From: Elusimicrobiota bacterium
GTDB lineage: Bacteria; Elusimicrobiota; Elusimicrobia; FEN-1173
Direction: 5' to 3'
DNA: 34,446 nt
Assembly: GCA_022703335.1 (NCBI GenBank)
Contig: JAKLDV010000014.1
Location: 1-34,446 of the forward strand
In this document: positions 8,727 through 16,815 of the stretch, in pieces
Layout of the letters: every line of letters begins with the position of its first letter
How positions within the stretch are numbered: the stretch's first letter is position 1
Notes under the pieces: model-generated
The model's input: only the letters and a program-made list of their open reading frames with translations
Told to the model about the DNA's origin: nothing
Databases searched by the model: none
Position numbers and translations under genes: made by a program

Positions 8727-9212
8727 ATGACACGGACGGGTTGGGGATACGACAGCCATCGGTTCATCAAGGGCCGCCGCCTTGTTTTGGGCGGGGTACT
8801 CGTTCCGTTCGAGAAGGGGCTGAAAGGCCATTCGGACGCGGACGTGCTGTTGCACGCCGTTATCGACGCCGTGTTGGGCGCCTGCGCCCTCGGCGACATC
8901 GGCACGCTTTTCCCCGATACCGATCCCCGATTTAAGGACGTTTCCAGTCTTTTTCTCCTGCGCGAAGCGGTCCGTCTCGTTTCCAAACGTTTTTCCATCC
9001 GCCATATCGACGTCACTCTTTTGGCGGAGGCCCCGCGTCTCGGCCCCTACCGCCAGCGGATCCGCGCCAAGGTGGCCCGCGCCGCCGGCCTCCCCGTGGA
9101 GGACGTCAGCGTTAAGGCCAAGACGAACGAGGGCATGGGTTTTGTGGGCCGCCGCGAAGGCCTGGCCGCCGCCGCCGTGGCCACCGTGGAAGACCGTCCC
9201 CGCCGTCGATGA
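8727..9212 (+). CDS. ispF: 2-C-methyl-D-erythritol 2,4-cyclodiphosphate synthase
   Basis: Fifth MEP-pathway enzyme, a trimer forming cyclodiphosphate with release of CMP. The 161-residue chain has the zinc ligands D9, H11 (GYDSHRF) and H43 (DADVLLHA), the loop GALGD-like ALGDIGTLFPDTDP, and the C-terminal KAKTNEGMGFVGR motif that contacts the cytidine moiety. The start ATG at 8727 lies 4 nt after the ispD stop, and the stop overlaps the cysS start by four bases (9209-9212), so cysS translation is probably coupled. Confidence 0.97.
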   Translation: MTRTGWGYDSHRFIKGRRLVLGGVLVPFEKGLKGHSDADVLLHAVIDAVLGACALGDIGTLFPDTDPRFKDVSSLFLLREAVRLVSKRFSIRHIDVTLLAEAPRLGPYRQRIRAKVARAAGLPVEDVSVKAKTNEGMGFVGRREGLAAAAVATVEDRPRRR

Positions 9213-10639
9213 CGCCCGTCCCGCTCCTCCTCCACAATACCCTCTCCGGCCGGGAGGAGCCTTTCCAGCCGGTGGAGGAAGGCCGGGTGAAGATGTACGT
9301 GTGCGGCGTCACGCCGTACGATGTCTGCCATCTGGGCCACGCCCGCTGCTACGTCGCCTTTGATTTCATCCGCCGCGGCCTGCGCCATTTGGGCTACGAC
9401 GTCGAATACGTCCAGAATTTCACCGACGTGGACGACAAGATCATCAAGCGCGCGGCGGAACGGAATGAGGAACCGTCGGCGCTCACCGAGCGCTACATCG
9501 CCGACTATTTCGAAAAAATGGACGCGCTGAACGTCTTGCGCGCCGGTCACTACCCCCGCGTCACGCAGCACATCCCGCAGATCGTCAAGTTCGTCGAGCG
9601 GCTGGTGGCGAACGGTTTCGCCTATCCGGTGGAGGGCGACGTCTATTACGAGGTCCGGCGGTTCGAGCGGTATGGTCGACTCTCCAAGCGTTCCCTCGAC
9701 GAGCTTCAGTCCGGCGCCCGCGTGGGGGTGGATGAGCGTAAAAGGGATCCGCTCGATTTCGCCTTGTGGAAGGCGGCCAAACCCGGGGAACCCTCCTGGG
9801 ACTCGCCGTGGGGCCCGGGCCGCCCCGGTTGGCACATCGAATGTTCGGTGATGAGCATCGCCAGCCTGAAGACCGAAACCTTCGACATCCACGGCGGCGG
9901 CCAGGACCTGGTTTTTCCGCATCACGAGAACGAGATCGCCCAGGCGGAGGGCGCCACCGGCAAGACTTTCGCCCGCTACTGGATGCACAACGGGTTCGTG
10001 ACGGTCAACAAGGAGAAGATGTCGAAGTCCCTGGGGAATTTTTTCTCGTTGGCCGACATCTTCAAAAAGTACGAGCCGCGCGTGGTACGTCTGATGCTGC
10101 TGTCCCAGCATTACCGGTCCCCCCTGGAGTTTTCCGACAAATTGTTGGATATGGCTGCGGCGACTTTGGCGCATGTCGAGGGGACATTGAGCCGTGCTCT
10201 GTCGTTTGTGAATACGGCAGGATCGGCTGCGGGAGGGGAACTGCCGCTGGATTACAAGAAATACTTCGAGGAACAAAAGAATAAGCTGACGGAGGCGCTT
10301 GCCGACGATTTCAATTCCCCCAAGGCGTTATCGGTTGTTTTTGGGGCCGTTCAAACATTGTCCACGTATCAGAATTTGCGACAGCCGGTGTCGGATTTGG
10401 TTCTTAAAACTTACTCCGATTTCGTGAAAGAGACACTCGATAATGTTTTTGGGTTAAGACTGAACATCGAAGAAGTCGTTGAGGATCGGTTTGTTAACGA
10501 CATGCTTCTTCGACGGGAAAGAGCGCGGGAAGAGAAAAACTGGTCTGAGGCCGACCGGATACGGAAAGAACTGGCCGACCGCGGCATCACCATCGAGGAC
10601 ACGCCGACGGGATCGCGCTTGCTGAAAAAAAAGACATGA
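9209..10639 (+). CDS. cysS: Cysteinyl-tRNA synthetase
   Basis: Class I synthetase charging tRNA-Cys. The 476-residue enzyme has the zinc ligand region C32 (YVCGVTPYD), HIGH-type HLGH (41-44), GWHIECSVMS, the GGGQDLVFPHHENEIAQ segment with further zinc ligands, and KMSKS at 270-274. The C-terminal helical tRNA-binding domain follows (DDFNSPKAL). An oddity is that the part from about 10140 to 10560 is clearly lower in GC than the rest; by hand count 78 of 180 bases (43%) at 10321-10500 are G or C. The protein remains intact there. It overlaps both ispF and the next gene by four bases. Confidence 0.97.
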   Translation: MTPVPLLLHNTLSGREEPFQPVEEGRVKMYVCGVTPYDVCHLGHARCYVAFDFIRRGLRHLGYDVEYVQNFTDVDDKIIKRAAERNEEPSALTERYIADYFEKMDALNVLRAGHYPRVTQHIPQIVKFVERLVANGFAYPVEGDVYYEVRRFERYGRLSKRSLDELQSGARVGVDERKRDPLDFALWKAAKPGEPSWDSPWGPGRPGWHIECSVMSIASLKTETFDIHGGGQDLVFPHHENEIAQAEGATGKTFARYWMHNGFVTVNKEKMSKSLGNFFSLADIFKKYEPRVVRLMLLSQHYRSPLEFSDKLLDMAAATLAHVEGTLSRALSFVNTAGSAAGGELPLDYKKYFEEQKNKLTEALADDFNSPKALSVVFGAVQTLSTYQNLRQPVSDLVLKTYSDFVKETLDNVFGLRLNIEEVVEDRFVNDMLLRRERAREEKNWSEADRIRKELADRGITIEDTPTGSRLLKKKT

Positions 10640-11376
10640 ATCCTGCCGAGGACCTGGTTTTCGGCCGGAAACCCGTTCTGGAACTGCTGACCGCTGGCGG
10701 CGCGCGGTCCGTGGTGAAGCTGTGGCTGTTGCGGGGGCTGGCCGGCCCGCCCGTCGACGAGCTCGTGCAACGCGCCAAAGAAAAGAACATCGTCTTTCAA
10801 TGGGTCGACCGGCAACGCCTGAACCAGTTGACCTCCGGGAAAAACCATCAAGGGGTCGTGGCCCGCGTCAGTCCTTTTCAATACGCCGACCTTTCGGATT
10901 TTTTGGGGGCTTCCGGAGCCCCTTCGGGACTCCTCCTCCTGGACGGCATCGAGGACCCGCACAACCTCGGCGCCATCCTCCGCAGCGCCGCTTTTTTCGG
11001 CGCCCCGGCGGTCATCGTGCCCCGCTGGCGCTCCGCGGGACTGAGCGGCACGGTGGCCAAGACCGCCGCCGGCGCGCTGGAGAAGGTGCCGCTCATCCAG
11101 GTGTCCAACATCGCCCAGACCATCGCCGATTTGAAGAAAAGAAACTACTGGGTGTACGGGGCGGACATGAAGGGGGACCCCTGCGATCGGACGACCCTGA
11201 ACGAGCCTTATGCGCTGGTGATCGGCGCCGAGGGCGCGGGTCTCCATCGGCTGGTCCGCGAGAGATGCGACGCCTTGGTGAGCATTCCGGGCGGCGGCGG
11301 GATGGAATCCCTCAACGCCTCCTGCGCCGCCGGCGTGTTCCTCTACGAACTTTTCCGTCGTCGCCGTTCCGCATGA
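10636..11376 (+). CDS. rlmB: SpoU-family rRNA 2'-O-methyltransferase (RlmB/TrmH-like)
   Basis: SAM-dependent RNA 2'-O-ribose methyltransferase, most likely acting on 23S rRNA. The 246-residue chain has an N-terminal substrate-binding domain (EDLVFGRKPVLELL, KNHQGVVARVSPF) and a trefoil-knot SPOUT domain with the three motifs DGIEDPHNLGAILRSAAFFG, ALVIGAEGAGL and ESLNASCAAGVFLYE. The usual IPM before motif 3 is replaced by IPGGGG. It follows cysS with an ATGA overlap, a common arrangement, and its stop overlaps the start of the glycosyltransferase at 11373. Which nucleotide it methylates cannot be told from sequence. Confidence 0.92.
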   Translation: MNPAEDLVFGRKPVLELLTAGGARSVVKLWLLRGLAGPPVDELVQRAKEKNIVFQWVDRQRLNQLTSGKNHQGVVARVSPFQYADLSDFLGASGAPSGLLLLDGIEDPHNLGAILRSAAFFGAPAVIVPRWRSAGLSGTVAKTAAGALEKVPLIQVSNIAQTIADLKKRNYWVYGADMKGDPCDRTTLNEPYALVIGAEGAGLHRLVRERCDALVSIPGGGGMESLNASCAAGVFLYELFRRRRSA

Positions 11377-13532
11377 ACTTCGTCCCATGGCTGAGGAAAA
11401 ATAAAGGGACCGCCGCGCTGCTGCTGGCGTTGTGGGGCTGGCACGTTCTTTTGCTGACCACCTGGCTGCATCGCGACCAGCGCCCTCTTCAGTGGGACGA
11501 CGCCGTCCATGCGTCCACCGCGTGGGACTATAAAGAAGCGGCCCGCTCGTTCTCCTTGTTCGACCTGCTCCGCACGCCTCCCCGTCCCGGGCACCCCCCT
11601 TATCCACCCTTGGTCCATTACGGCATCGCGTCGTTTCTCGCGGTTTCCCAGGGGATCGGGGTGCCGATGGAAGACGCGGCCACCTGGGTCAACCTTGTTT
11701 TCATCGGGATTTTGATTTTAGGGGCGTGGCTTCTGGCGTCGACCTGGTGGGGGAATACGGCGGGACTGTGCGCGGCCGTGCTGGTGAGTCTGGCGCCTCC
11801 GGTGTTGATGCATTCGCGGGATATTTTGGTGGATGTGGCGCTGGCGTCATGGGTGGTCATGACCTACGCCTTGTGGATGAAAAGCGCCGCTTTTACCAAA
11901 CGAAAAATTACTTTTCTCCTGGGCCTCGTTTTCGCCGGCGGTCTTCTGACGAAATGGACGTTTCCCGTCTACGTTCTGCCTGTTTTGGCCGCCGCCGTCC
12001 GCGCGGCGGCCAAACCGAAAGACGACTCGATTCGGCGTTCGTTGCTTTACGGCGCCGGGGTCGCGTTTATCCTGGCCGCCCCCTGGTATGCCGTGAACGC
12101 GTTCACGGTCCTTCCTCGCCTCATCGGCGTCGCGTCGCAGGGGTCCCTGGAGGGGGATCCGGCGGTGTTGAGCCTTTCGTCATGGGTGTGGTATTTGAAA
12201 CTGCTGCCGCAGCAGCTGTCTTGGCCGGGGCTCCTGTTGTGCCTCGGCGGGGTGGCGTGGATCTTTTATCGCCGGTTGCCCGGCCGGGGCAGGCTGGCCG
12301 TTTGGTTTTTTGTGGGATACCTGGTGTGGAGCGCGGTCTCGAACAAGAACGATCGATATTTCCTCCCGGTCCTCCTTGTCCTGCCGTTGAGCGCGTCGGC
12401 GCTGCCGTACAGGATTCCCCAGGCGTCGGCGCTGGCCGCCGTGCTGTTTTCCGCCTGGTTCACGTGGGGGCCTGCGGGTTCGGCTTTTGCCCTTCCGCCG
12501 GCGGCCCAGTCCTGGCCGCTGGAGGAAATTATTTCCGCCGCGGCGCAGGATCGCGATCCCGCCGCGCCGTTCTCCATACTCACGGTGGTGTCGAACCACC
12601 AATACCTCAACGGCAACAATCTGCGCTGGACGGCCCAGAAAACGGGCGTGTTGGACAAGATCGTTCCGCGGACGAAATTGCAATCGTTGGGCCGCCTGTC
12701 TGAATTCGTTTTGGTGAAGACCGGGGATTTGGGGCCGGTTTACAGCATCGGCCGCACGCTGTCGGCCCGGGAAGAGATATTTCAGCCGGACGGCTGGTTC
12801 ACCCGCTCCTTCGACGTGCGGCGGAGATGGTCCTTGCCCGACGGCAGTGAGGCGATTCTGTATCGCCGTCGGGAGCCCGAGGCCTCCCGGGAGGGTGGTT
12901 TGTCCATGGAGACCGTGGCCTCGCTGGCGGCCGACGCCGAGTTGCGGCGGTTTTCGATGGATGTGGAGCCGAGCGCGCGGCGGGGGGGGGAATACGCCTG
13001 TCGCCTGCGCGCCGGGCAGGTCTCGTTCGGCGGGATCACTTTGCGCGACGTGGATGTGACCCTGGACGGCGCGCAGACCGGGAAAGACGATCAGGGGAAG
13101 ACACGACTTTTGCGGCTGCGGCGCGTGCATGTCTCCTCGGCGCGGTTCTTCGAATCGGACGCCGCCGCCTTTTTTCGGACGAAAATCAAAAACCTCGAGG
13201 ACGCGTCGGTCGTTTTTCTTTCCGACCGCCGCATCGCTCTCTCGGGCCGGGCGGCCGGGATCCCCCTGTATGCCGAAGTGGCCGTCCGCTATTCTTCGGA
13301 AAGAGAGTTCCCCATCCTCTCGGGCAGAATCCTAAAATTGAAGGCAGCGGGACTGCCGCTCCCGGTTTTTCTTCTGGGACCGCGGCGCACCGTGGCGCTT
13401 GAGTTGAAACCGCATCCGGGCCTGCCGTTCGAACTGACCCTGGCCGGACTCGAGGTGGTCCCTTCTCGGGCGGGCGGAGAAGGCGCGTTGGTGATAACGC
13501 AAAACCAAAAGGAAGGACGGGAGAACCGATGA
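11373..13532 (+). CDS. GT-C (GT39/ArnT-like) glycosyltransferase fused to a DUF2993/LmeA-like domain
   Basis: The 719-residue chain starts at the ATG at 11373 (ATGA overlap with rlmB). Residues ~1-440 form a multi-spanning membrane transferase. A signal-anchor helix is followed by the acidic catalytic-type loop LQWDDAVHAS (D42, D43, H46), about nine more hydrophobic segments and SNKNDRYFLPVLL, as in dolichyl/polyprenyl-phosphate sugar transferases. After a soluble stretch, residues ~515-719 form a second domain: a short helix, then repeated strands (RLRAGQVSFGGITLRDVDV, LRLRRVHVSSARFFESDAAA, RIALSGRAAGIPLYAEV) and a C-terminal AGLEVV strand. This resembles DUF2993, the family of mycobacterial LmeA. 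A G9 run lies at codons 537-540. Donor and acceptor are unknown; the domain call is from pattern recognition. Confidence 0.8.
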   Translation: MNFVPWLRKNKGTAALLLALWGWHVLLLTTWLHRDQRPLQWDDAVHASTAWDYKEAARSFSLFDLLRTPPRPGHPPYPPLVHYGIASFLAVSQGIGVPMEDAATWVNLVFIGILILGAWLLASTWWGNTAGLCAAVLVSLAPPVLMHSRDILVDVALASWVVMTYALWMKSAAFTKRKITFLLGLVFAGGLLTKWTFPVYVLPVLAAAVRAAAKPKDDSIRRSLLYGAGVAFILAAPWYAVNAFTVLPRLIGVASQGSLEGDPAVLSLSSWVWYLKLLPQQLSWPGLLLCLGGVAWIFYRRLPGRGRLAVWFFVGYLVWSAVSNKNDRYFLPVLLVLPLSASALPYRIPQASALAAVLFSAWFTWGPAGSAFALPPAAQSWPLEEIISAAAQDRDPAAPFSILTVVSNHQYLNGNNLRWTAQKTGVLDKIVPRTKLQSLGRLSEFVLVKTGDLGPVYSIGRTLSAREEIFQPDGWFTRSFDVRRRWSLPDGSEAILYRRREPEASREGGLSMETVASLAADAELRRFSMDVEPSARRGGEYACRLRAGQVSFGGITLRDVDVTLDGAQTGKDDQGKTRLLRLRRVHVSSARFFESDAAAFFRTKIKNLEDASVVFLSDRRIALSGRAAGIPLYAEVAVRYSSEREFPILSGRILKLKAAGLPLPVFLLGPRRTVALELKPHPGLPFELTLAGLEVVPSRAGGEGALVITQNQKEGRENR

Positions 13533-14482
13533 CGCGATTATCCATTGTGGTCCCGGTTTTTAACGAGGAAGAGGTCGTCTCCGAATTTTATCGACGGCTG
13601 AAACAGGTGTTGAGGTCCATGGACATCGCCCACGAAATTATCTTCGTGGACGACGGCAGCCGCGACAACACCGTTTCCCTGTTGCTGAAACAGGCCGCGG
13701 GGGACGACACGGTGAAGGTCATCGAATTCTCCCGCAATTTCGGCCACCAAAACGCCATTTCCGCCGGGCTGGACCATGCCGCCGGCGATGCCTGCATCAT
13801 CCTCGACGGCGACTTGCAGGATCCGCCCGAACTCATCCCCGAGATGGTCAGCAAATGGCGCGAGGGCCACGAGGTGGTCTACGCGGTGCGGAACGCGCGG
13901 GAAGGGGAAGGCTTTTTCAAGAAAGGGACCGCCGCCGTTTTTTACCGGCTCCTCCGGACGTTGGCGGGCGTGGACATCCCCAAGGATACCGGGGATTTCC
14001 GTCTGATGGACCGTCAGGTGGTGGACGCGCTGGGGCGTCTTCCGGAACGGAACCGGTTTCTGCGCGGGTTGGTGAGTTGGGTGGGGTTCCGGCAGGTGGG
14101 GATCCCGTTCGACCGTCCGGCGCGACTGGCGGGGGAGACGAAGTTTTCGCTTTTCAAGATGTTGAGGTTCGCGCTGGACGGCATCACCTCTTTCTCGCGG
14201 TTGCCTCTGCGGCTGGTGACGTTGGTCGGGCTCTTCTGTTTCCTCGGAAGCCTGGCTGTTTTGGGGTGGGCGTTCTATGTGCGGCTCTTCACGGTCCGGA
14301 GCGTCCAGGGATGGACGTCGCTCATCGGGGTGGTGCTCTTTCTCGGAGGAACGCAGCTCCTGGCCACCGGCGTCGTCGGCGAATACATCGCCCGGATCTT
14401 CGATGAGGCCAAGCAGCGGCCGCTCTATCTGGTGAGGCGCACGCACGGTTTCCCGCCGGGGCGGGGGACCCCCCAAGGATAG
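13529..14482 (+). CDS. Polyprenyl-phosphate glycosyltransferase, GT2 (GtrB/DPM1-like)
   Basis: Transfers a sugar from a nucleotide donor to a polyprenyl phosphate on the cytoplasmic face, making the lipid-linked donor that GT-C enzymes use outside. The 317-residue protein has the GT-A start SIVVPVFNEEEVV, FVDDGSRDNT (DDGS 41-44), SRNFGHQNAISAGL, the metal-binding DGDLQDPPELI (D93, D95), and GDFRLMDRQVV. Two C-terminal membrane segments (about 228-255 and 265-290) flank a short loop, as in GtrB and ArnC. The start overlaps the stop of the fused GT-C gene by four bases, so donor synthesis and use appear to be encoded as a coupled pair. Confidence 0.93.
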   Translation: MTRLSIVVPVFNEEEVVSEFYRRLKQVLRSMDIAHEIIFVDDGSRDNTVSLLLKQAAGDDTVKVIEFSRNFGHQNAISAGLDHAAGDACIILDGDLQDPPELIPEMVSKWREGHEVVYAVRNAREGEGFFKKGTAAVFYRLLRTLAGVDIPKDTGDFRLMDRQVVDALGRLPERNRFLRGLVSWVGFRQVGIPFDRPARLAGETKFSLFKMLRFALDGITSFSRLPLRLVTLVGLFCFLGSLAVLGWAFYVRLFTVRSVQGWTSLIGVVLFLGGTQLLATGVVGEYIARIFDEAKQRPLYLVRRTHGFPPGRGTPQG

Positions 14483-14491
14483 ATTCTTCCC

Positions 14492-15217
14492 GTGCCGCGT
14501 CTCTGGTTCCAGGTCCGTCGTTACGTCATCCTCTTCGAGGGTCGCACGGGGAGCTCGTATTTAACCGAGCTCTTCTGGTCGCATCCCCGGATAAGGGCGC
14601 GTTCGGAGGGGTTGGCGGCGATTTATCATGACGGCGGCACGGCGGCGGAACAACTCTGCTGGGCGCGCGCGGCCCTGACCCCGCCCGTCCTGGGAAGATT
14701 TTCGGCGGTGGGTTTTAAGACCAAGGTCCACGAGATGTTCGACCCCCGCCGGATGGCCGAACTTTTCAGGGCGAAGAACGCGCATGTCTTCCATATGCAG
14801 AGACGCAACCGGATAAAACTGCTCCTGTCCGAGATCAATGCCCTGCGGTTGTCCCAAAAGACGGGACAGTGGAACATTTATCGCGAGGAGGACCGCCTCC
14901 CCCCCGTGCGCGTCGATCCGGAGGAGTTCCGTTTTTTGTTGAAGGGGCGGGAGGAACGCGAACAGAAATTGACCGACTACGTGGCGGCGCTGGGCCTGCC
15001 GACTCTCCCGGTGTTCTACGAGGACCTGGTGAGGGAGAAGGAAAAAACGCTGGACCGGATATTTTCTTTTTTAGGGATTGAGCCGCGCGCCTTGCGGGCG
15101 AAGATGATAAAGCATAACAGCGAGGATTTGAGGGAAGTGATCGAGAATTTCGACGATCTTCGGAGCCGTTTCGTCGGAACGCCGTATGAACCCATGTTCG
15201 ACGAGGGAGCGAAATGA
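14492..15217 (+). CDS. Sulfotransferase-like protein
   Basis: 241-residue protein resembling PAPS-dependent sulfotransferases of the Stf0 or bacterial LPS-sulfotransferase kind. The N-terminal [16 protein letters not shown] matches the 5'-phosphosulfate loop position, and [15 protein letters not shown] matches the 3'-phosphate loop with its Arg and Ser. The C-terminal stretch [20 protein letters not shown] is also typical of that group. The start is the GTG at 14492, 9 nt after the GT2 gene; its stop overlaps sdaA by four bases. With the two glycosyltransferases upstream it suggests a sulfated surface glycan. No PAPS synthesis genes are in the window, so activity is inference. Confidence 0.8.
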   Translation: MPRLWFQVRRYVILFEGRTGSSYLTELFWSHPRIRARSEGLAAIYHDGGTAAEQLCWARAALTPPVLGRFSAVGFKTKVHEMFDPRRMAELFRAKNAHVFHMQRRNRIKLLLSEINALRLSQKTGQWNIYREEDRLPPVRVDPEEFRFLLKGREEREQKLTDYVAALGLPTLPVFYEDLVREKEKTLDRIFSFLGIEPRALRAKMIKHNSEDLREVIENFDDLRSRFVGTPYEPMFDEGAK

Positions 15218-16593
15218 CCATCAGCATTTTCGACCTGTTCGCCATCGGCGTCGGTCCGTCCAGCTCGCACACCGTCGGGCCCATGCGGGCGGCGCGGCGT
15301 TTCGCCGAGACGTTGCGCAACGGCGGCCGTTTCGCCGAGGTCTCCCGCCTGCGCGTTGAACTGTTCGGTTCCCTCGGCGTCACCGGGAAGGGGCACGGCA
15401 GCGATCATGCCGTTTTGCTGGGGCTGGAGGGGGAACATCCGGAAACGGCCGTCCCTGAAGACATCTCGGTGCGCGTGGCGGCCATCCGGAAGGCGAAACG
15501 GATCCAGTTGTTAAAGACCCGCTCCCTCCCGTTCGAAGAATCGCGTGATCTTATTTTCAATCAGAACGACCGGCTCCCGCTTCACTCCAACGGCTTGAAG
15601 TTTACGGCCTTCGACGGCGCCAGGGACGAGATCGCGTCCCGGGTGTATTATTCCGTCGGCGGCGGGTTCGTCGTGGACGAGGAGACGGCCGGACAGAACC
15701 GGTTCTCCGGCGACGAGACCGCGGTCCCGTATCCCTACCGCAGCGCGGCGGATCTGTTGAGACAGGGCCGCGTGACGAAGAAGGCGATCAGCGAGATCGT
15801 TTTCGAGAATGAAAAGGTCCGCCGAACACCCGAACAGATACAGGAAGGGTTGATGGGGATATGGCAGGCCATGCGGGCGTGCGTGGAGCGGGGTTTGAGG
15901 GGCGCCGGAGAACTCCCCGGGGGGTTGCGGGTTCCCCGACGGGCGCCGGGCCTGTATCAGACGCTCGTCAGCCGGCCGGAAGACTCGTTCAAGGACCCGT
16001 TGACCGTGTTGGATTGGGTGGACGTTTATGCGTTGGCGGTGTCGGAGGAAAACGCCGCCGGGGGGCGCGTGGTGACGGCCCCCACCAACGGGGCGGCCGG
16101 CATTGTGCCGGCGGTCCTGCATTTCTACAAGAAGTTCACCCCCAACGCCACGGACGACGGGGTCCGGCGATTCCTTCTGACGGCCGGGGCCATCGGCATC
16201 CTTTATAAGGAAAGCGCCTCCCTCTCCGGTGCGGAGGTGGGTTGCCAGGGAGAAATCGGCGTGGCGTGTTCCATGGCGGCGGGGGCCCTGGCGGCTGTCC
16301 TGGGCGGGACGAACGAACAGGTGGAAAACGCCGCCGAGATCGGCATGGAACACAACCTCGGTCTCACCTGCGATCCCGTGGGCGGGTTGGTGCAGATCCC
16401 CTGTATTGAACGCAACGCCGTGGGGGCGGTGAAGGCCATCAACGCGGCGCGCATGGCGTTGCGCGGCACAGGCCAACACAAGGTCTCCTTGGACAGCGTC
16501 ATCGCCACCATGCGCCAGACCGGGCTGGACATGCAGACCAAATACAAGGAAACGTCCCGGGGCGGGCTGGCCATCAACGTCATCGAGTGCTGA
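15214..16593 (+). CDS. sdaA: L-serine dehydratase, iron-sulfur type, single chain
   Basis: Deaminates L-serine to pyruvate and ammonia with a [4Fe-4S] cluster. The 459-residue chain joins the beta and alpha parts. It begins [19 protein letters not shown] and includes [17 protein letters not shown] and [14 protein letters not shown]. The three cluster cysteines are C344 (GCQGEIG), C386 (CDPVGG) and C397 (IPCIERN), nearly the same numbering as E. coli. The last residue is a cysteine (INVIEC), as in the Legionella enzyme, where a C-terminal Cys folds into the active site and ligates the cluster; the same self-blocking tail is likely here. It closes the long run that begins at dnaB. Confidence 0.96.
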   Translation: MTISIFDLFAIGVGPSSSHTVGPMRAARRFAETLRNGGRFAEVSRLRVELFGSLGVTGKGHGSDHAVLLGLEGEHPETAVPEDISVRVAAIRKAKRIQLLKTRSLPFEESRDLIFNQNDRLPLHSNGLKFTAFDGARDEIASRVYYSVGGGFVVDEETAGQNRFSGDETAVPYPYRSAADLLRQGRVTKKAISEIVFENEKVRRTPEQIQEGLMGIWQAMRACVERGLRGAGELPGGLRVPRRAPGLYQTLVSRPEDSFKDPLTVLDWVDVYALAVSEENAAGGRVVTAPTNGAAGIVPAVLHFYKKFTPNATDDGVRRFLLTAGAIGILYKESASLSGAEVGCQGEIGVACSMAAGALAAVLGGTNEQVENAAEIGMEHNLGLTCDPVGGLVQIPCIERNAVGAVKAINAARMALRGTGQHKVSLDSVIATMRQTGLDMQTKYKETSRGGLAINVIEC

Positions 16594-16646
16594 CAGGGAG
16601 AAACGCCGCCCGGAGCGGTTGGGGGCCGGGCAGGGCAAAATCACAC
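16594..16646 (+). other. Hairpin-forming spacer after sdaA
   Basis: A six-pair all-GC stem (GCCCGG at 16608-16613 with CCGGGC at 16626-16631, 12-base loop) lies just after the sdaA stop. There is no immediate U-run, so it is at best a weak or factor-assisted terminator. Confidence 0.3.
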
Positions 16647-16675
16647 TTGTTTTTTCGGCGGCACTGAAATACAAT
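16647..16675 (+). promoter_or_regulatory. Sigma-70-type promoter for the 16816 gene
   Basis: A -35 box TTGTTT (16647-16652) and a -10 box TACAAT (16670-16675) are separated by exactly 17 bases. The predicted start is near 16682, giving a leader of about 134 nt before the ATG at 16816. This is the best two-box promoter I found in the window, and it lies in a locally AT-richer spacer. Confidence 0.6.
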
Positions 16676-16682
16676 CCATAGT

Positions 16683-16693
16683 GTAGGGCCTAC
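16683..16693. promoter_or_regulatory. Small dyad at the predicted transcription start
   Basis: GTAGG-G-CCTAC is a perfect 5+1+5 inverted repeat lying exactly where transcription from the 16647-16675 promoter should begin. It could be an operator or the foot of a leader hairpin. It is short and may be chance. Confidence 0.25.
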
Positions 16694-16747
16694 CTTTAGT
16701 AACTGGCATTAAATCCATCAAAAGACGGACGTTGAGGGAAAAATGAG

Positions 16748-16764
16748 ACCGCTGAGGCGGTTTT
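16748..16764 (+). terminator. Leader hairpin with short U-run (possible attenuator)
   Basis: ACCGC (16748-16752), loop TGAG, GCGGT (16757-16761), then TTT. It lies inside the untranslated leader of the 16816 gene, between promoter and start codon. That position fits a weak attenuator better than the end of an upstream gene. The five-pair stem is modest. Confidence 0.3.
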
Positions 16765-16815
16765 CATGGGCGGCCCCATTTTGTCCCGACAACAATCCCC
16801 GTCAAGGAGTCAGCC

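Noticed and set aside
10722-11372. N-terminal extension of the GT-C gene back to 10722
   Set aside because: This region encodes the rRNA methyltransferase in another frame; the extension is Arg/Pro-rich, and the ATG at 11373 overlapping the rlmB stop is a natural start.
16608-16690. Cyclic-di-GMP riboswitch suggested by CAGGGCAAAA near 16631
   Set aside because: The rest of the class consensus (GGGACGCAAAGCC-like core and second stem) is missing, and the stretch lies upstream of the predicted transcription start.
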